NCBI GenBank assembly: GCA_040386935.1
Contig: JAZKEQ010000016.1
Span: 62,001-126,000 of the forward strand
Reading direction: 5' to 3'
Length of the DNA: 64,000 nt
Source of the DNA: JABMMZ01 sp040386935
GTDB lineage: Bacteria; Bacteroidota; Bacteroidia; NS11-12g; UBA955
In this document: positions 33,483-43,390 of the stretch, piece after piece
Layout: each line of letters begins with the position of its first letter
How positions within the stretch are numbered: position 1 is the stretch's first letter
Program-made: the position numbers and the translations under genes
Notes under the pieces: model-generated
Seen by the model: only the letters and a program-made list of their open reading frames with translations
The model's database searches: none
Told to the model about the DNA's origin: nothing

Positions 33483-36400
33483 ATGACTCGAATTACAGAA
33501 AATATTATAGAATCATTTGCAATTGAATTGCTCGATAAACTTGGCTATGAGTATATCTATGCACCCGACATTGCACATGATAGCGAAAACCCGCAAAGAG
33601 ACAGCTACGCACAAGTTTTGTTATTGAACAGGTTGCAAAATGCCGTTAAACTAATCAATCACAGTATTCCAGCCGATGCACAAGCAGAAGCCATTAAAGA
33701 AATTCAGCGTATTGCTTCGCCTGAATTGCTTACCAACAATGAAACCTTTCATCGTTTATTGACGGAAGGTATTCCCGTTTCAAAACGAGTTGATGGAGAC
33801 GATAGGGGCGACAGAGTTTGGTTGATCGATTTTAAAAATCCACACAACAACGATTTTGTTGTAGCCAATCAATTTACCATTATTGAAAACGGAAACAACA
33901 AACGCCCTGATGTAATTCTTTTTGTAAATGGAATTCCGTTGGTGGTTATCGAACTGAAAAATGCAGCTGATGAAAACACCACTATCAATTCTGCTTTCAA
34001 ACAAGTAGAAACCTACAAAGCCATTATTCCAAGTCTTTTCACATACAACGGTTTTGTAGTTATCTCTGATGGACTGGAAGCCAAAGCAGGTTCAATTTCT
34101 TCGGGCTTTAGTCGTTTTATGTCTTGGAAATCGGCAGACGGAAAAGCCGAAGCATCGCATTTGGTAAGTCAGTTAGAAACTTTGATTCAAGGAATGTTGA
34201 ACAAAGAAACCTTGATTGACTTAATCAGACATTTTATTGTTTTCGAAAAATCGAAGAAAGAAGATTCTGAAACAGGAATCACAATTATTTCCACCGTTAA
34301 AAAACTAGCGTCTTATCATCAATATTATGCCGTAAACAGAGCAGTTGAATCAACTTTAAGAGCAACAGGATTTACTTTAAAACATGAAACGCCAGTGAGT
34401 ATGGTGATGGAATCTCCTGAAAGCTATGGAGTGCCCGGAGTAAAAAATCAACCCATTGGCGACAGAAAAGGCGGTGTTGTTTGGCATACACAAGGCAGTG
34501 GAAAATCATTATCAATGGTTTTCTATACAGGTAAAATCGTATTGGCTTTGGACAATCCAACTATTCTTGTCATTACTGACCGCAACGATTTGGACGACCA
34601 ACTTTTTGACACGTTTGCAGCATCCAAACAATTACTAAGACAAGAACCAGTTCAAGCAGAGGATAGAAACCAATTAAAAGAATTATTAAAAGTTGCTTCA
34701 GGAGGCGTAGTGTTTGCAACCGTGCAAAAATTCCAACCCGAAGAAGGCAATGTTTACGAATTACTTTCTGACAGAAAGAATATAGTTGTAATCGCTGACG
34801 AAGCACACAGAACACAATACGGATTTAAAGCAAAAACCATTGATGCCAAAGACGGAAAAGGAAATGTAGTTGGTAAGAAAATCGTTTACGGTTTTGCAAA
34901 ATATATGCGTGATGCTTTGCCCAACGCAACTTATTTAGGTTTTACAGGAACACCCATCGAAAATACAGACGTGAATACGCCAGCAGTTTTCGGAAACTAT
35001 GTGGACATTTACGATATAGCCCAAGCCGTTGAAGATGGTGCAACGGTTCGTATTTATTACGAAAGCCGTTTGGCAAAAGTGAATTTAAGCGAAGAAGGAA
35101 AGCAATTAGTTGACGACCTTGATGATGAACTAGAACAGGAAGATTTAACCAATACACAAAAAGCAAAAGCAAAATGGACACAGCTAGAAGCATTGGTTGG
35201 AAGTGAAAATCGAATTAAAAATATTGCAAAAGATATTGTAACACACTTTAGCCAAAGACAAGAAGTTTTTGAAGGCAAAGGAATGATTGTTTCTATGAGC
35301 CGCAGAATTGCAGCCGATTTGTATGCAGCCATCATTGACCTGAAACCTGAATGGCATTCAGACGATTTGAATAAAGGAGTTATCAAGGTCGTAATGACTT
35401 CTGCATCTTCTGACGGCCCAAAAATTTCAAAACACCATACCACCAAAGAACAAAGAAGAACCTTAGCCGAAAGAATGAAAAATCCTGATGACGAATTACA
35501 ATTGGTAATCGTTCGGGATATGTGGCTTACAGGTTTTGACGCACCAAGTATGCACACTCTTTACATTGACAAACCAATGAAAGGACACAACTTGATGCAA
35601 GCAATTGCAAGAGTAAACCGAGTTTACAAAGATAAGCCAGGCGGTTTAATTGTAGATTATTTAGGCATTGCAGCCGACTTGAAAAAAGCATTGGCATTTT
35701 ATTCCGATGCAGGTGGAAAAGGCGACCCAACTATTTTACAAGAGCAAGCTGTTCAATTGATGTTGGAGAAATTGGAAATTGTTTCTCAAATGTATCATGG
35801 CTTTGAATATGAAACCTACTTTGAAGCAGACACTTCAAAAAAACTGTCTATGATTCTTTCAGCCGAAGAACATATTTTAGGATTGGATGATGGAAAGAAA
35901 AGATACATCAATGAAGTAACTGCATTATCAAAAGCCTTTGCGATTGCAATTCCACATGACCAAGCAATGGATGCAAAAGATGAAGTTTCATTTTTCCAAG
36001 CAGTAAAAGCAAGGTTAGCAAAGTTTGACGGAACAGGTTCAGGCAAAACAGACGAAGAAATCGAAACGACCATTCGCCAAGTAATTGACAAAGCTTTAGT
36101 TTCCGAACAAGTAATTGACGTTTTTGATGCAGCAGGAATAAAGAAACCTGACATTTCTATTTTATCCGAAGAGTTCTTAATGGAACTAAAAGGAATGGGA
36201 CATAAAAATGTTGCCTTGGAAGTATTAAAAAAACTGTTGAATGATGAAATAAAATCGAGAGCAAAAAAGAACCTTGTAAAAAGCAGAACATTTTTAGAGA
36301 TGTTGGAAGATTCCATCAAAAGGTATCACAGCAAAATCTTGACAGCAGCAGAAGTAATTGAAGAACTTATAAATCTAAGCAAAGACATTGTTGAAATGGA

Positions 36401-36710
36401 CAATGAAGCCAAGCATATGGGCTTATCAGACTTTGAATATGCTTTTTATACTGCAGTTGCTAACAACGATAGTGCAAGAGAACTCATGCAACAAGACAAA
36501 TTGAGAGAACTTGCAGTTGTGCTGACAGAAACCATCAGACAAAACGCATCAATCGACTGGACAATTAAAGAAAGCGTAAAAGCCAAATTGAAAGTTGCAG
36601 TAAAAAGAATTTTAAGAAAGTTCGGTTATCCACCTGACATGCAAATGTTGGCAACTGAGACGGTTTTAAAACAAGCAGAAATGATAGCAAACGAAATTGT
36701 TATCGCATAG
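33483..36710 (+). CDS. hsdR: Type I restriction endonuclease/translocase subunit
   Basis: 1075 aa, usual HsdR length. The N-terminal PD-(D/E)xK nuclease has D143 and E157-x-K159 (PDVILF...VIELKN). The SF2 translocase has Walker A TQGSGKS (336-342), DEAH at 439-442, motif III GFTGTP and motif VI QAIARVNRVYKDKPGG. A helical C-terminal domain assembles onto the methylase core. It cuts unmodified DNA far from the target after ATP-driven translocation. It is the last gene of the operon; no terminator hairpin was seen in the 228 bp that follow. Confidence 0.95.
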   Translation: MTRITENIIESFAIELLDKLGYEYIYAPDIAHDSENPQRDSYAQVLLLNRLQNAVKLINHSIPADAQAEAIKEIQRIASPELLTNNETFHRLLTEGIPVSKRVDGDDRGDRVWLIDFKNPHNNDFVVANQFTIIENGNNKRPDVILFVNGIPLVVIELKNAADENTTINSAFKQVETYKAIIPSLFTYNGFVVISDGLEAKAGSISSGFSRFMSWKSADGKAEASHLVSQLETLIQGMLNKETLIDLIRHFIVFEKSKKEDSETGITIISTVKKLASYHQYYAVNRAVESTLRATGFTLKHETPVSMVMESPESYGVPGVKNQPIGDRKGGVVWHTQGSGKSLSMVFYTGKIVLALDNPTILVITDRNDLDDQLFDTFAASKQLLRQEPVQAEDRNQLKELLKVASGGVVFATVQKFQPEEGNVYELLSDRKNIVVIADEAHRTQYGFKAKTIDAKDGKGNVVGKKIVYGFAKYMRDALPNATYLGFTGTPIENTDVNTPAVFGNYVDIYDIAQAVEDGATVRIYYESRLAKVNLSEEGKQLVDDLDDELEQEDLTNTQKAKAKWTQLEALVGSENRIKNIAKDIVTHFSQRQEVFEGKGMIVSMSRRIAADLYAAIIDLKPEWHSDDLNKGVIKVVMTSASSDGPKISKHHTTKEQRRTLAERMKNPDDELQLVIVRDMWLTGFDAPSMHTLYIDKPMKGHNLMQAIARVNRVYKDKPGGLIVDYLGIAADLKKALAFYSDAGGKGDPTILQEQAVQLMLEKLEIVSQMYHGFEYETYFEADTSKKLSMILSAEEHILGLDDGKKRYINEVTALSKAFAIAIPHDQAMDAKDEVSFFQAVKARLAKFDGTGSGKTDEEIETTIRQVIDKALVSEQVIDVFDAAGIKKPDISILSEEFLMELKGMGHKNVALEVLKKLLNDEIKSRAKKNLVKSRTFLEMLEDSIKRYHSKILTAAEVIEELINLSKDIVEMDNEAKHMGLSDFEYAFYTAVANNDSARELMQQDKLRELAVVLTETIRQNASIDWTIKESVKAKLKVAVKRILRKFGYPPDMQMLATETVLKQAEMIANEIVIA

Positions 36711-36938
36711 TTGAAATAACATTTAAAGCCACAATACTTATTCCATTAATCCTGGAAGTTCAAGCACAGACCAACTCTTATACTAGAGTTTTCGCCATTT
36801 CAACATAGACAAAATTTTTTGCGAATGTTTGAGTTTGCGATTAGCTTGAATACTTTAGCTACCCCAACACCTAAATTCACCCAAAATTCTTTTTTCTAAT
36901 AATTTTTAGCGAATTTTGCCTCATATAAATTTAACACA

Positions 36939-37286
36939 ATGGCCATAATCATAACGGATGAATGTATCAATTGCGGAGCCTGCGAGCCCGAATGTCCCAA
37001 TAATGCCATCTACGAAAGTGGTGTGGAGTGGTCGATCAAAGACGGTACAAGTGTAGAAGGCACCTATACCCTAATGGATGGAACAGTGGTGAATGTTGAA
37101 GAGAAATTCAAACCTGTAAGCGATGAGGTGTATTTCATAGTAGCCGATAAGTGTACCGAGTGCATGGGCTTTCACGAAGAGCCACAGTGCGCTGCTGTAT
37201 GCCCTGTTGATTGCTGCGTGCCCGATCCCGATCATGTGGAAACAGAAAATATTTTGCTCGATCGCAAATCACGTTTACATATTTAA
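36939..37286 (+). CDS. 4Fe-4S dicluster ferredoxin
   Basis: 115 aa. Two cluster motifs: CINCGACEPECP (residues 9-20) and C-x-x-C-x8-C-x3-C in CTECMGFHEEPQCAAVCPV (about 69-87). Spacing in the second is the expanded type of the YfhL/Bacteroidota ferredoxins, with an intervening beta-rich insertion (GTYTLMDGTVVNVEEKF). A cytoplasmic electron carrier; the partner enzyme is not known. Ten bases separate it from the NlpC/P60 gene, so they are likely co-transcribed. Confidence 0.88.
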   Translation: MAIIITDECINCGACEPECPNNAIYESGVEWSIKDGTSVEGTYTLMDGTVVNVEEKFKPVSDEVYFIVADKCTECMGFHEEPQCAAVCPVDCCVPDPDHVETENILLDRKSRLHI

Positions 37287-37296
37287 TAGCTGATAC

Positions 37297-38031
37297 ATGA
37301 AAAAGGGAACTTGTTTGCAAACGTATATTCCCATGCGTGCAGAGCCGCGTTCAGGTGCTGAAATGGTGTCGTCTCTTTTGTTTGGTGAAAGCTATACAGT
37401 GATACAAGAACAGGAGGATTGGTACGAAATAGTTACCGACTTCGATCAGTACAAAGGCTGGATAAGCGCCAATAGCTACAACGAACCCGAATCATTTACC
37501 CAGGTGGTGGATATTGTGTATTCTGAGGCATTTGCCAAAGGCGAAAAATTCATGATACCCTGCGGTGGCATGATGCCCGATGCCGGCAAGTTCACCATCA
37601 GAGGTCAACAGTATGAATTAAAAGCCAACCTTAAACCCAATCACCATTTACCCCTCAGCCTACGATTGGTGAATACAGCCAAATCATTTTTAAATACACC
37701 ATACCTGTGGGGCGGTCGCTGTTTTATGGGTATTGATTGTTCAGGACTGATGCAGGTGGTGTTCAAAGCCAATGGCATTAATCTGCCACGCGATACCAAA
37801 CAACAAATTATTTTTGGTAACGATATTCAATTCAGTCAGTTAGAACCGGGCGATCTGGTGTTCTTTTCGCGCCCGGGTTTAAATAAAGTAAGCCATGTGG
37901 GGATGATGATCAACAAAAGTGAAATCATTCATTCAAGCGGCCGTGTGCGCATCGATAAGCTGTCGGCTGATGGTTTGCATATAGACAAGGTGCATGTGTA
38001 CGAAAGCATCGCTTACAAGCGACCATATTAA
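37297..38031 (+). CDS. C40-family NlpC/P60 peptidase with N-terminal SH3 domains
   Basis: 244 aa. Bacterial SH3 domain about 1-60 (MRAEPRSGAEMVSSLLFGES, WYEIVTDFDQYKGWI) and a second SH3-like region (about 65-115). The NlpC/P60 domain (about 120-240) has catalytic C148 (GIDCSGL), H200 (VSHVGM) and H212 (IHSSGR). The architecture is like YkfC-type gamma-D-glutamyl-diamino-acid endopeptidases that trim peptidoglycan peptides. No signal peptide is visible, which suggests cytoplasmic murein-peptide recycling. It follows the ferredoxin gene closely. Its 3' end faces bcp, 4 bp away. Confidence 0.88.
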   Translation: MKKGTCLQTYIPMRAEPRSGAEMVSSLLFGESYTVIQEQEDWYEIVTDFDQYKGWISANSYNEPESFTQVVDIVYSEAFAKGEKFMIPCGGMMPDAGKFTIRGQQYELKANLKPNHHLPLSLRLVNTAKSFLNTPYLWGGRCFMGIDCSGLMQVVFKANGINLPRDTKQQIIFGNDIQFSQLEPGDLVFFSRPGLNKVSHVGMMINKSEIIHSSGRVRIDKLSADGLHIDKVHVYESIAYKRPY

Positions 38032-38035
38032 GCCC

Positions 38036-38488
38036 TTATTGTAATATTTGAGCGGTGTGCTCTTTGGTATCTACCTTGCTGATGACATCGGCAATCTTTC
38101 CTTTCTCATCAATGATAAATGTGGTGCGCAATATGCCCATGTATTTTCTACCAAACATGCTTTTTTCGCCCCATACACCATAGGCTTCAGCCAATACATG
38201 CTCAGGGTCGGAGAGTAAATCGAAAGGCAATTTATATTTAGCAATAAACTTGATATGCCTTTTTTCTGAATCGGGACTTACCCCTAAAATAGCATAACCT
38301 GCTTTAATAAATTTTTTATAGTTATCTCTCAAGTCACAAGCCTCAGCGGTACAACCGGGGGTATCGTCTTTTGGATAAAAATAAAGGACCAATTTTTTGC
38401 CTTTAAATTCTGTAAGTGTTCTGATGGTGCCGTTTTGATCGGGCGTTTTAAATGCAGGCGCTTTTGTGCCTGTGGAGGGTGTTGTCAT
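38036..38488 (-). CDS. bcp: Thioredoxin-dependent peroxiredoxin, BCP/PrxQ type
   Basis: 150 aa. Peroxidatic C46 and resolving C51 lie in TPGCTAEAC, the five-residue spacing of atypical 2-Cys PrxQ proteins. The R121-containing IDEKGKI region and LRTTFIID are conserved. It reduces hydrogen peroxide and organic hydroperoxides in the cytoplasm with thioredoxin. Its ATG overlaps the stop of the upstream M23 peptidase gene by 4 bp, so it is translated from the FAH-M23-bcp operon. Confidence 0.93.
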   Translation of the reverse strand: MTTPSTGTKAPAFKTPDQNGTIRTLTEFKGKKLVLYFYPKDDTPGCTAEACDLRDNYKKFIKAGYAILGVSPDSEKRHIKFIAKYKLPFDLLSDPEHVLAEAYGVWGEKSMFGRKYMGILRTTFIIDEKGKIADVISKVDTKEHTAQILQ

Positions 38489-40197
38489 AATACGTTAATT
38501 TCCTTGGTGTAGGTTCTGGCGTTCTGCCTTTCATCATAAACAACCAGACGGATGATATGTTTGCCTGCACCTATGGGATTGGGAACTCTGCCGAACAATA
38601 AACTGGCCTTGGATTCATAATCCAGTAACACCCATTCATCATCGATGTAAAAATCAAAATCGGAAATGCCCGATAAGTTATCGCTGATTTGAAATGAGAA
38701 GTAGCCCCTTTTATTGAGTTGCAGTGGTTTGATAGAAGGTTTAATGGTGTCGAGTGCGTAGTAGTAGGTGCCAAACTCTTTGACCCCGGCCGTTAGCCAG
38801 CCGTTCTTAAATTTGCCGCCATACGATTTGCCATTCACTCCGCATACCACATATTTGTGACCAATGGGTACTTGTTCCGCTTTCAGTTTAAACGACAATT
38901 CCATGCGTTTGTCAAGTGGCACCAGCTCATGACCGATGGTGTAATTGTCGCCAAAATTTTTATAAAAATTGAGATAATAATCAGCGTATAAAGTGTTCTT
39001 TGGTAAATTCAGTTTGAAGTTGTCGCCAATGGTAAAAGCGTTATCAATGTTGGCTTTGCACAAGTGCTTGTCTTTGTAGTAAGGATAATAGTCAGTAATT
39101 TTTTTTCCGCCTACATCGCCTCTCAATACAACTGTTTTTTCTGTTGCATTGCCGTAAATATCTTTGGCGATGATTTTAAAAGTATGCAATAAAGTATCGT
39201 TAATGGTGAACCATCCTTTCAAATCAGGGTCGGGATAAAACGCCAATGTGTTCCCATCTTCAATGAATAATTTATGCATCTTGATACCCCCTTGTTTTTG
39301 TCTGCGAAAGTCAATGTAATTATTGTGCATACGCATTTGCGAAAACAGAAATTGTTCGATGCTGCAATCGTAAATCAATTCATCGTTGTGGTACACCTGT
39401 AGGTAATTCACACCGTTGTTGTCGCCATTAGAAGTCGCAATGTCACGGATGTTGGCGCCAAAGGCATAAGTGCCAAATGCAATTTTATGTTCACCGATGG
39501 GCACTAATATTTTGCGTTTCTTTTTCTTTATGGTAACAGTTTGTGAGCGATATAAGGGCAAATTTTCGGAAGGGTAATGACCGTTCAATAACTTGGCCAT
39601 GGTGTCTTTGCCATACAGAAAAACATTGTTCAAAACAGGGGGCAGATGGTCGGCCATTTTCAATCCGAATAACAATGGATTGACCGGTGCTTCGCTGGCA
39701 GTATGTCTGATTTCAAAGTGCAGGTGTGGTCCTTGTGAGCCGCCTGTATTGCCGCTGTAGGCCACCAATTGCCCTTGCTTTACTTGTAGCAAGTCGCGTT
39801 CAGGATACAACTCCAGTTCCCACTTTTGTTTGCTGTATTGATTTTTTTCAATGTACCATTTTATCGGGTCGGGAAAATCGCTGAGGTGGGCATACACGCT
39901 TGTATAGCCATTGGGGTGGGTAATGTACAAGGCTTTGCCATAGCCCAAACTAGAGATATTGATGCGAGATACATAGCCATCGGCCACTGCAATAATGGGT
40001 TTGCCTATTTCACCACCTGTGCGTATGTCGAGTCCACCGTGAAAATGGTTGGGACGCAATTCACAAAACGTACCGATGATTTCCATTTTACCAACCACAG
40101 GATTGATGAAATCATTTTGAGGATATCCGCTGAATGATTGTGCAACTCCACAATTTGATAAAACAATAAACAGCGATATGAGGCAGTATCTGATCAA
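38485..40197 (-). CDS. M23-family metallopeptidase
   Basis: 570 aa. Signal peptide (about 1-20, ending GVAQS). LytM/M23 domain about 30-190: zinc ligands in HFHGGLD (about 52-58) and the HLHFEIRH motif (about 160-167). The remaining ~380 residues are beta-rich Ig-like domains without recognised motifs (for example DYYLNFYKNFGDNYTIGHEL). It acts on peptidoglycan cross-links from the periplasm or outer surface. It is the middle gene of a leftward operon: the FAH-family stop is directly before its ATG, and bcp overlaps its end by 4 bp. Confidence 0.88.
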   Translation of the reverse strand: MIRYCLISLFIVLSNCGVAQSFSGYPQNDFINPVVGKMEIIGTFCELRPNHFHGGLDIRTGGEIGKPIIAVADGYVSRINISSLGYGKALYITHPNGYTSVYAHLSDFPDPIKWYIEKNQYSKQKWELELYPERDLLQVKQGQLVAYSGNTGGSQGPHLHFEIRHTASEAPVNPLLFGLKMADHLPPVLNNVFLYGKDTMAKLLNGHYPSENLPLYRSQTVTIKKKKRKILVPIGEHKIAFGTYAFGANIRDIATSNGDNNGVNYLQVYHNDELIYDCSIEQFLFSQMRMHNNYIDFRRQKQGGIKMHKLFIEDGNTLAFYPDPDLKGWFTINDTLLHTFKIIAKDIYGNATEKTVVLRGDVGGKKITDYYPYYKDKHLCKANIDNAFTIGDNFKLNLPKNTLYADYYLNFYKNFGDNYTIGHELVPLDKRMELSFKLKAEQVPIGHKYVVCGVNGKSYGGKFKNGWLTAGVKEFGTYYYALDTIKPSIKPLQLNKRGYFSFQISDNLSGISDFDFYIDDEWVLLDYESKASLLFGRVPNPIGAGKHIIRLVVYDERQNARTYTKEINVL

Positions 40198-40806
40198 CTA
40201 GCGGATATCAAAATTAAAAAATTCACGGGTAGCAATTTGTCCTTTCAGTTGGTCGCCAATGGCCACACTGCCAACCCCTGCAGGTGTTCCGGTAAAAATA
40301 AGGTCGCCTGTTTTTAAGGTAAAATAATGCGATACAAAACTGATGATGTTATCTATTGTATGCAGCATTTGATTTGTATTGCCCTGTTGAACCACAGCAT
40401 TGTTTTTAAGCAGAGTAAATTCCAATTGATTCAAATCATAGCCTTCCTTACTCACGAAATCGCCAACTACAGCTGAGTTGTCGAATGCTTTGGCCAATTC
40501 CCAGGGAAGGCCTTTTGTTTTCAGTTTGGTTTGCAAATCGCGTGCGGTGAAGTCGATACCCAATGTAAATTCAGAATAGTATTTATGGGCAAACTGTGGG
40601 GCAATGCTCTTACCCATTTTATCAATTTTAATCACCACTTCTATTTCGTGGTGAATGTCGTTGCTAAAAGTGGGGATATAAAACGGCTCATTATTTTTAA
40701 GCAATGCAGTATCAGGTTTGCAAAAAATAACCGGCTCATCGGGAATGGTATTGCCTAATTCTTTCGCGTGTTCAGCGTAATTGCGCCCTATGCAGATGAT
40801 TTTCAT
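40198..40806 (-). CDS. Fumarylacetoacetate hydrolase family protein
   Basis: 203 aa from ATG 40806 (MKIICIGRNYAEHAKEL...). A longer reading to 40938 is rejected because the -7 promoter box at 40812-40819 lies inside it. The fold core is visible: IGRNYAEHAKELGN, metal-binding HHEIEVVIKI (about residues 55-64), FTARDLQ and GDLIFTGTPAGVG. Members are Mg-dependent fumarylpyruvate/acylpyruvate hydrolases or oxaloacetate decarboxylases. This short form (about 200 aa) is the FAHD1/YcgM-like type. First gene of the operon with the M23 peptidase and bcp; the functional link is unclear. Confidence 0.88.
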   Translation of the reverse strand: MKIICIGRNYAEHAKELGNTIPDEPVIFCKPDTALLKNNEPFYIPTFSNDIHHEIEVVIKIDKMGKSIAPQFAHKYYSEFTLGIDFTARDLQTKLKTKGLPWELAKAFDNSAVVGDFVSKEGYDLNQLEFTLLKNNAVVQQGNTNQMLHTIDNIISFVSHYFTLKTGDLIFTGTPAGVGSVAIGDQLKGQIATREFFNFDIR

Positions 40807-40811
40807 TTTTG

Positions 40812-40819
40812 CAAATATA
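40812..40819 (-). promoter_or_regulatory. -7 element of the FAH-M23-bcp operon
   Basis: TATATTTG on the minus strand, 5 nt before ATG 40806; predicts a leaderless transcript. Confidence 0.6.
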
Positions 40820-41065
40820 TTAATCCCTTTAACGAATTGAGTCACACCATGCCTGTTATCTTTAAACCCGAAATACACATTTTTAGTATGGGATGAAAAA
40901 TAGAAAGTACAAATAATCGGATTACAATTTACAAGCAATTAGTAACACGAATAATTATAGCAGTGTATGCAATGCATTACATGCAGCACAACAATTTAAT
41001 ACTGCCCGAAAATTTCGGTGTTGCACCTTCAAATGTACAATACAGGGCTACAATAAAATAAAGGA

Positions 41066-42343
41066 TTACAAGTTCAGGACTTTTTCAACGGGCAATTTGC
41101 CGTCAAATAACATCTCAGGATTTTCAAGCAATTGTTTCACTCTTACAAGGAAACTAACGCTTTCTCTGCCGTCAATGATTCTGTGGTCGTAGCTCAACGC
41201 CACGTACATGATAGGGCGAACTACTACGGCACCGTTTTCAACTACTGCGCGTTCAACGATGTTGTGCATACCCAGAATAGCTGATTGAGGAGGGTTGACA
41301 ATTGGAGTACTCATCATACTGCCAAATACACCACCATTGGTAATGGTAAATGTACCGCCACTCATTTCTTCCATGCTCAATTTATTGTCGCGGGCTTTCA
41401 AGGCCAGACGTTTTACTTCTTTTTCAATATCTGCCAGGCTCAGTGTTTCAGCACTTCTGATAACAGGCACCACCAATCCTCTTGGACCTGATACGGCTAT
41501 AGAAATATCGCAATACTCATTGAACTGAATGTTTTCACCATCGATGAATGCATTCACAGCCGGCCAGTCTTGCAAGGCTATGCAGCAGGCACGGGTAAAG
41601 AAACTCATGAATCCCAAACCGATTTCGTGTTTTTCCTGGAAGGCTGCTTTGTATTTATTGCGCAGGTCCATGATAGGTTTCATGTTCACTTCATTGAAAG
41701 TGGTTAACATGGCCGTTTCATTTTTTGCAGCAACCAAACGTTTGGCAACTGTTTTGCGCAGGTTGGTCATTTTTTCAACTCTGGTAGAGCGTTCGCCTGC
41801 AGGGTTGCTGTATTTATTTTTTGGAGCACCACCGCTGCCACCTTTGGCAACTATGGCTTCCAATACATCGGTACGTGTTATTCTGCCGTTAGGTCCGCTG
41901 CCTTTTACCTGAGCAGGTTTAAGGCCGTGTTCCAACATCAATTCTTTTGCCAATGGCGCAATGTGAACATCGCTGTCCATTTCAGTAGAAGCGGCTACAA
42001 CAGGTGCTGCCTTTGGTGCAGGTTCTTTAGTAGCAGCTTTTGTTTCTGCTTTAGGTTCCTGTTTGGCTTCTACTTTTGCAGGGGCTTCTTCTTTAGGTGC
42101 AGGCGCTGTTTCATCAATCGCAACAATAACGGCACCTACTTTTATTTCAGTTCCTTCGGTGGCAAATTGTTTAGTCAATATCCCGGCTGATTCAGCATTT
42201 ACTTCAAATGTTGCTTTTTCGCTTTCAAGCTCTACAAGCGGTTCATCAAGTTTTACGTAATCTCCTACCTGCTTCAACCATTTAGATACTGTTACTTCGC
42301 TGATAGATTCTCCTGGACTGGGTACTTTTATTTCAATTGCCAT
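41066..42343 (-). CDS. odhB: Dihydrolipoyllysine-residue succinyltransferase (2-oxoglutarate dehydrogenase E2)
   Basis: 425 aa from ATG 42343 (MAIEIKVPSPGES); a TTG 37 codons upstream is rejected because the -7 box lies inside that extension. Lipoyl domain about 1-77 with lipoyl-lysine K43 (ESEKATFEV); Ala/Pro/Lys-rich linker; E3-binding domain about 127-163 (APLAKELMLEHGL); catalytic core with H387-x3-D391-G (SYDHRIIDG). The GESISE start and the core sequence fit the succinyl rather than the acetyl enzyme. The E1 (odhA) and E3 genes are not adjacent. Confidence 0.93.
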   Translation of the reverse strand: MAIEIKVPSPGESISEVTVSKWLKQVGDYVKLDEPLVELESEKATFEVNAESAGILTKQFATEGTEIKVGAVIVAIDETAPAPKEEAPAKVEAKQEPKAETKAATKEPAPKAAPVVAASTEMDSDVHIAPLAKELMLEHGLKPAQVKGSGPNGRITRTDVLEAIVAKGGSGGAPKNKYSNPAGERSTRVEKMTNLRKTVAKRLVAAKNETAMLTTFNEVNMKPIMDLRNKYKAAFQEKHEIGLGFMSFFTRACCIALQDWPAVNAFIDGENIQFNEYCDISIAVSGPRGLVVPVIRSAETLSLADIEKEVKRLALKARDNKLSMEEMSGGTFTITNGGVFGSMMSTPIVNPPQSAILGMHNIVERAVVENGAVVVRPIMYVALSYDHRIIDGRESVSFLVRVKQLLENPEMLFDGKLPVEKVLNL

Positions 42344-42361
42344 TGTTGCAAAAATTTTGTG

Positions 42362-42369
42362 CAAAGTTA
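42362..42369 (-). promoter_or_regulatory. -7 element of odhB
   Basis: TAACTTTG on the minus strand, 18 nt before ATG 42343. Confidence 0.6.
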
Positions 42370-42533
42370 ATAAAAATAGTGCTTGTTTACACATGTTTCG
42401 CAGAATGACTTGTGAAAGGGGCTGAATATTATTTATAATTATAATAAATAACAATAATATAGCTAAAATCGATAAATAAATTTACACCTTCTATTTTTTG
42501 TATTGGTTTAAAACAGCCATTTTTGCACCCATT

Positions 42534-43166
42534 ATGTCAGTATTAGTAGGAAAAAAAGCCCCACACTTCAGCGCTCCGGCTGTTATCAACGGAGAAGAGA
42601 TTGTAGAAAATTTCAGTTTAGATCAATACCTCGGTAAAAACCACGTGGTATTTTTCTTTTATCCAAAGGATTTTACGTTTGTATGCCCAACAGAGTTGCA
42701 TGCATTCCAATCGCAATTGGATGAATTTGAAAAAAGAGGAGTTAAAGTAGTGGCTTGCAGTACCGATACTGAAGAAAGCCATTTCAACTGGTTGCAATTG
42801 CCGAAAGACAAAGGCGGTATTCAGGGTATTACTTACCCGATAGTTGCTGATACCACTAAAACCATCAGCACTAATTTTGGTGTATTGTTCGGTCAGTATG
42901 AGTACAACGATGAAGGTTTGTTGACTGCTAACGGTCCTATGATTGCTTTCAGAGGCTTGTTCCTGATTGACAAAGAAGGTGAAGTAAAACACCAGGTGAT
43001 CAACCATTTGCCACTTGGTCGCAGCGTTGACGAAACGTTGAGAATAGTAGATGCACTGCAACACAACGAGAAAAACGGTGAAGTTTGCCCTGCTAACTGG
43101 GAAAAAGGCAAAGTAGCCATGGATGCCAGCTTCAAAGGTGTGGCCGACTACTTGAGCAAGAATTAA
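42534..43166 (+). CDS. Typical 2-Cys peroxiredoxin (AhpC/Prx1 type)
   Basis: 210 aa from ATG 42534 (MSVLVGKKAPHFSAPAV). Peroxidatic C51 in FTFVCPTELHAF and resolving C185 in GEVCPANW; the GGxG-like and YF-like elements of eukaryote-type Prx occur (KGGIQG; C-terminal tail ADYLSKN without YF). It detoxifies peroxides with thioredoxin or AhpF as reductant; no ahpF is adjacent. A strong terminator follows. Confidence 0.93.
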   Translation: MSVLVGKKAPHFSAPAVINGEEIVENFSLDQYLGKNHVVFFFYPKDFTFVCPTELHAFQSQLDEFEKRGVKVVACSTDTEESHFNWLQLPKDKGGIQGITYPIVADTTKTISTNFGVLFGQYEYNDEGLLTANGPMIAFRGLFLIDKEGEVKHQVINHLPLGRSVDETLRIVDALQHNEKNGEVCPANWEKGKVAMDASFKGVADYLSKN

Positions 43167-43191
43167 TTAATTTTTTGAAGTAATATAAAGG

Positions 43192-43223
43192 GCCGGTGTT
43201 CAGCAATGAACATCGGCTTTTTT
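43192..43223 (+). terminator. Terminator of the 2-Cys peroxiredoxin gene
   Basis: GCCGGTGTTC/GAACATCGGC stem (one G-U pair) followed by six T. Confidence 0.9.
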
Positions 43224-43390
43224 CGTTTGGAGCATTCGTTAAGCGAACTAATATGCGCTATTTATGTTGTGCTGCAACGGTCTTGGTGCATCGTCTATTT
43301 TTTGGTACAATCATTGTTTAAAGATAAAAAGGAAAGTACTTATTTCGCACTTTCGCTAAAAAAGTTTTTTTAAACCAACAAACAAAGCGT

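Noticed and set aside
36711..36938. Terminator or repeat closing the restriction operon
   Set aside because: No hairpin with a T-run and no further copy of the 24-bp element was found, so the right border of the accessory region stays undefined.
40807..41065. Small RNA gene started by TACATTTG (minus strand, 41030-41037)
   Set aside because: A -7-like box and a small palindrome (CCGAAATTTTCGG) occur, but no terminator or conserved structure supports a gene; otherwise nothing is seen in this gap.
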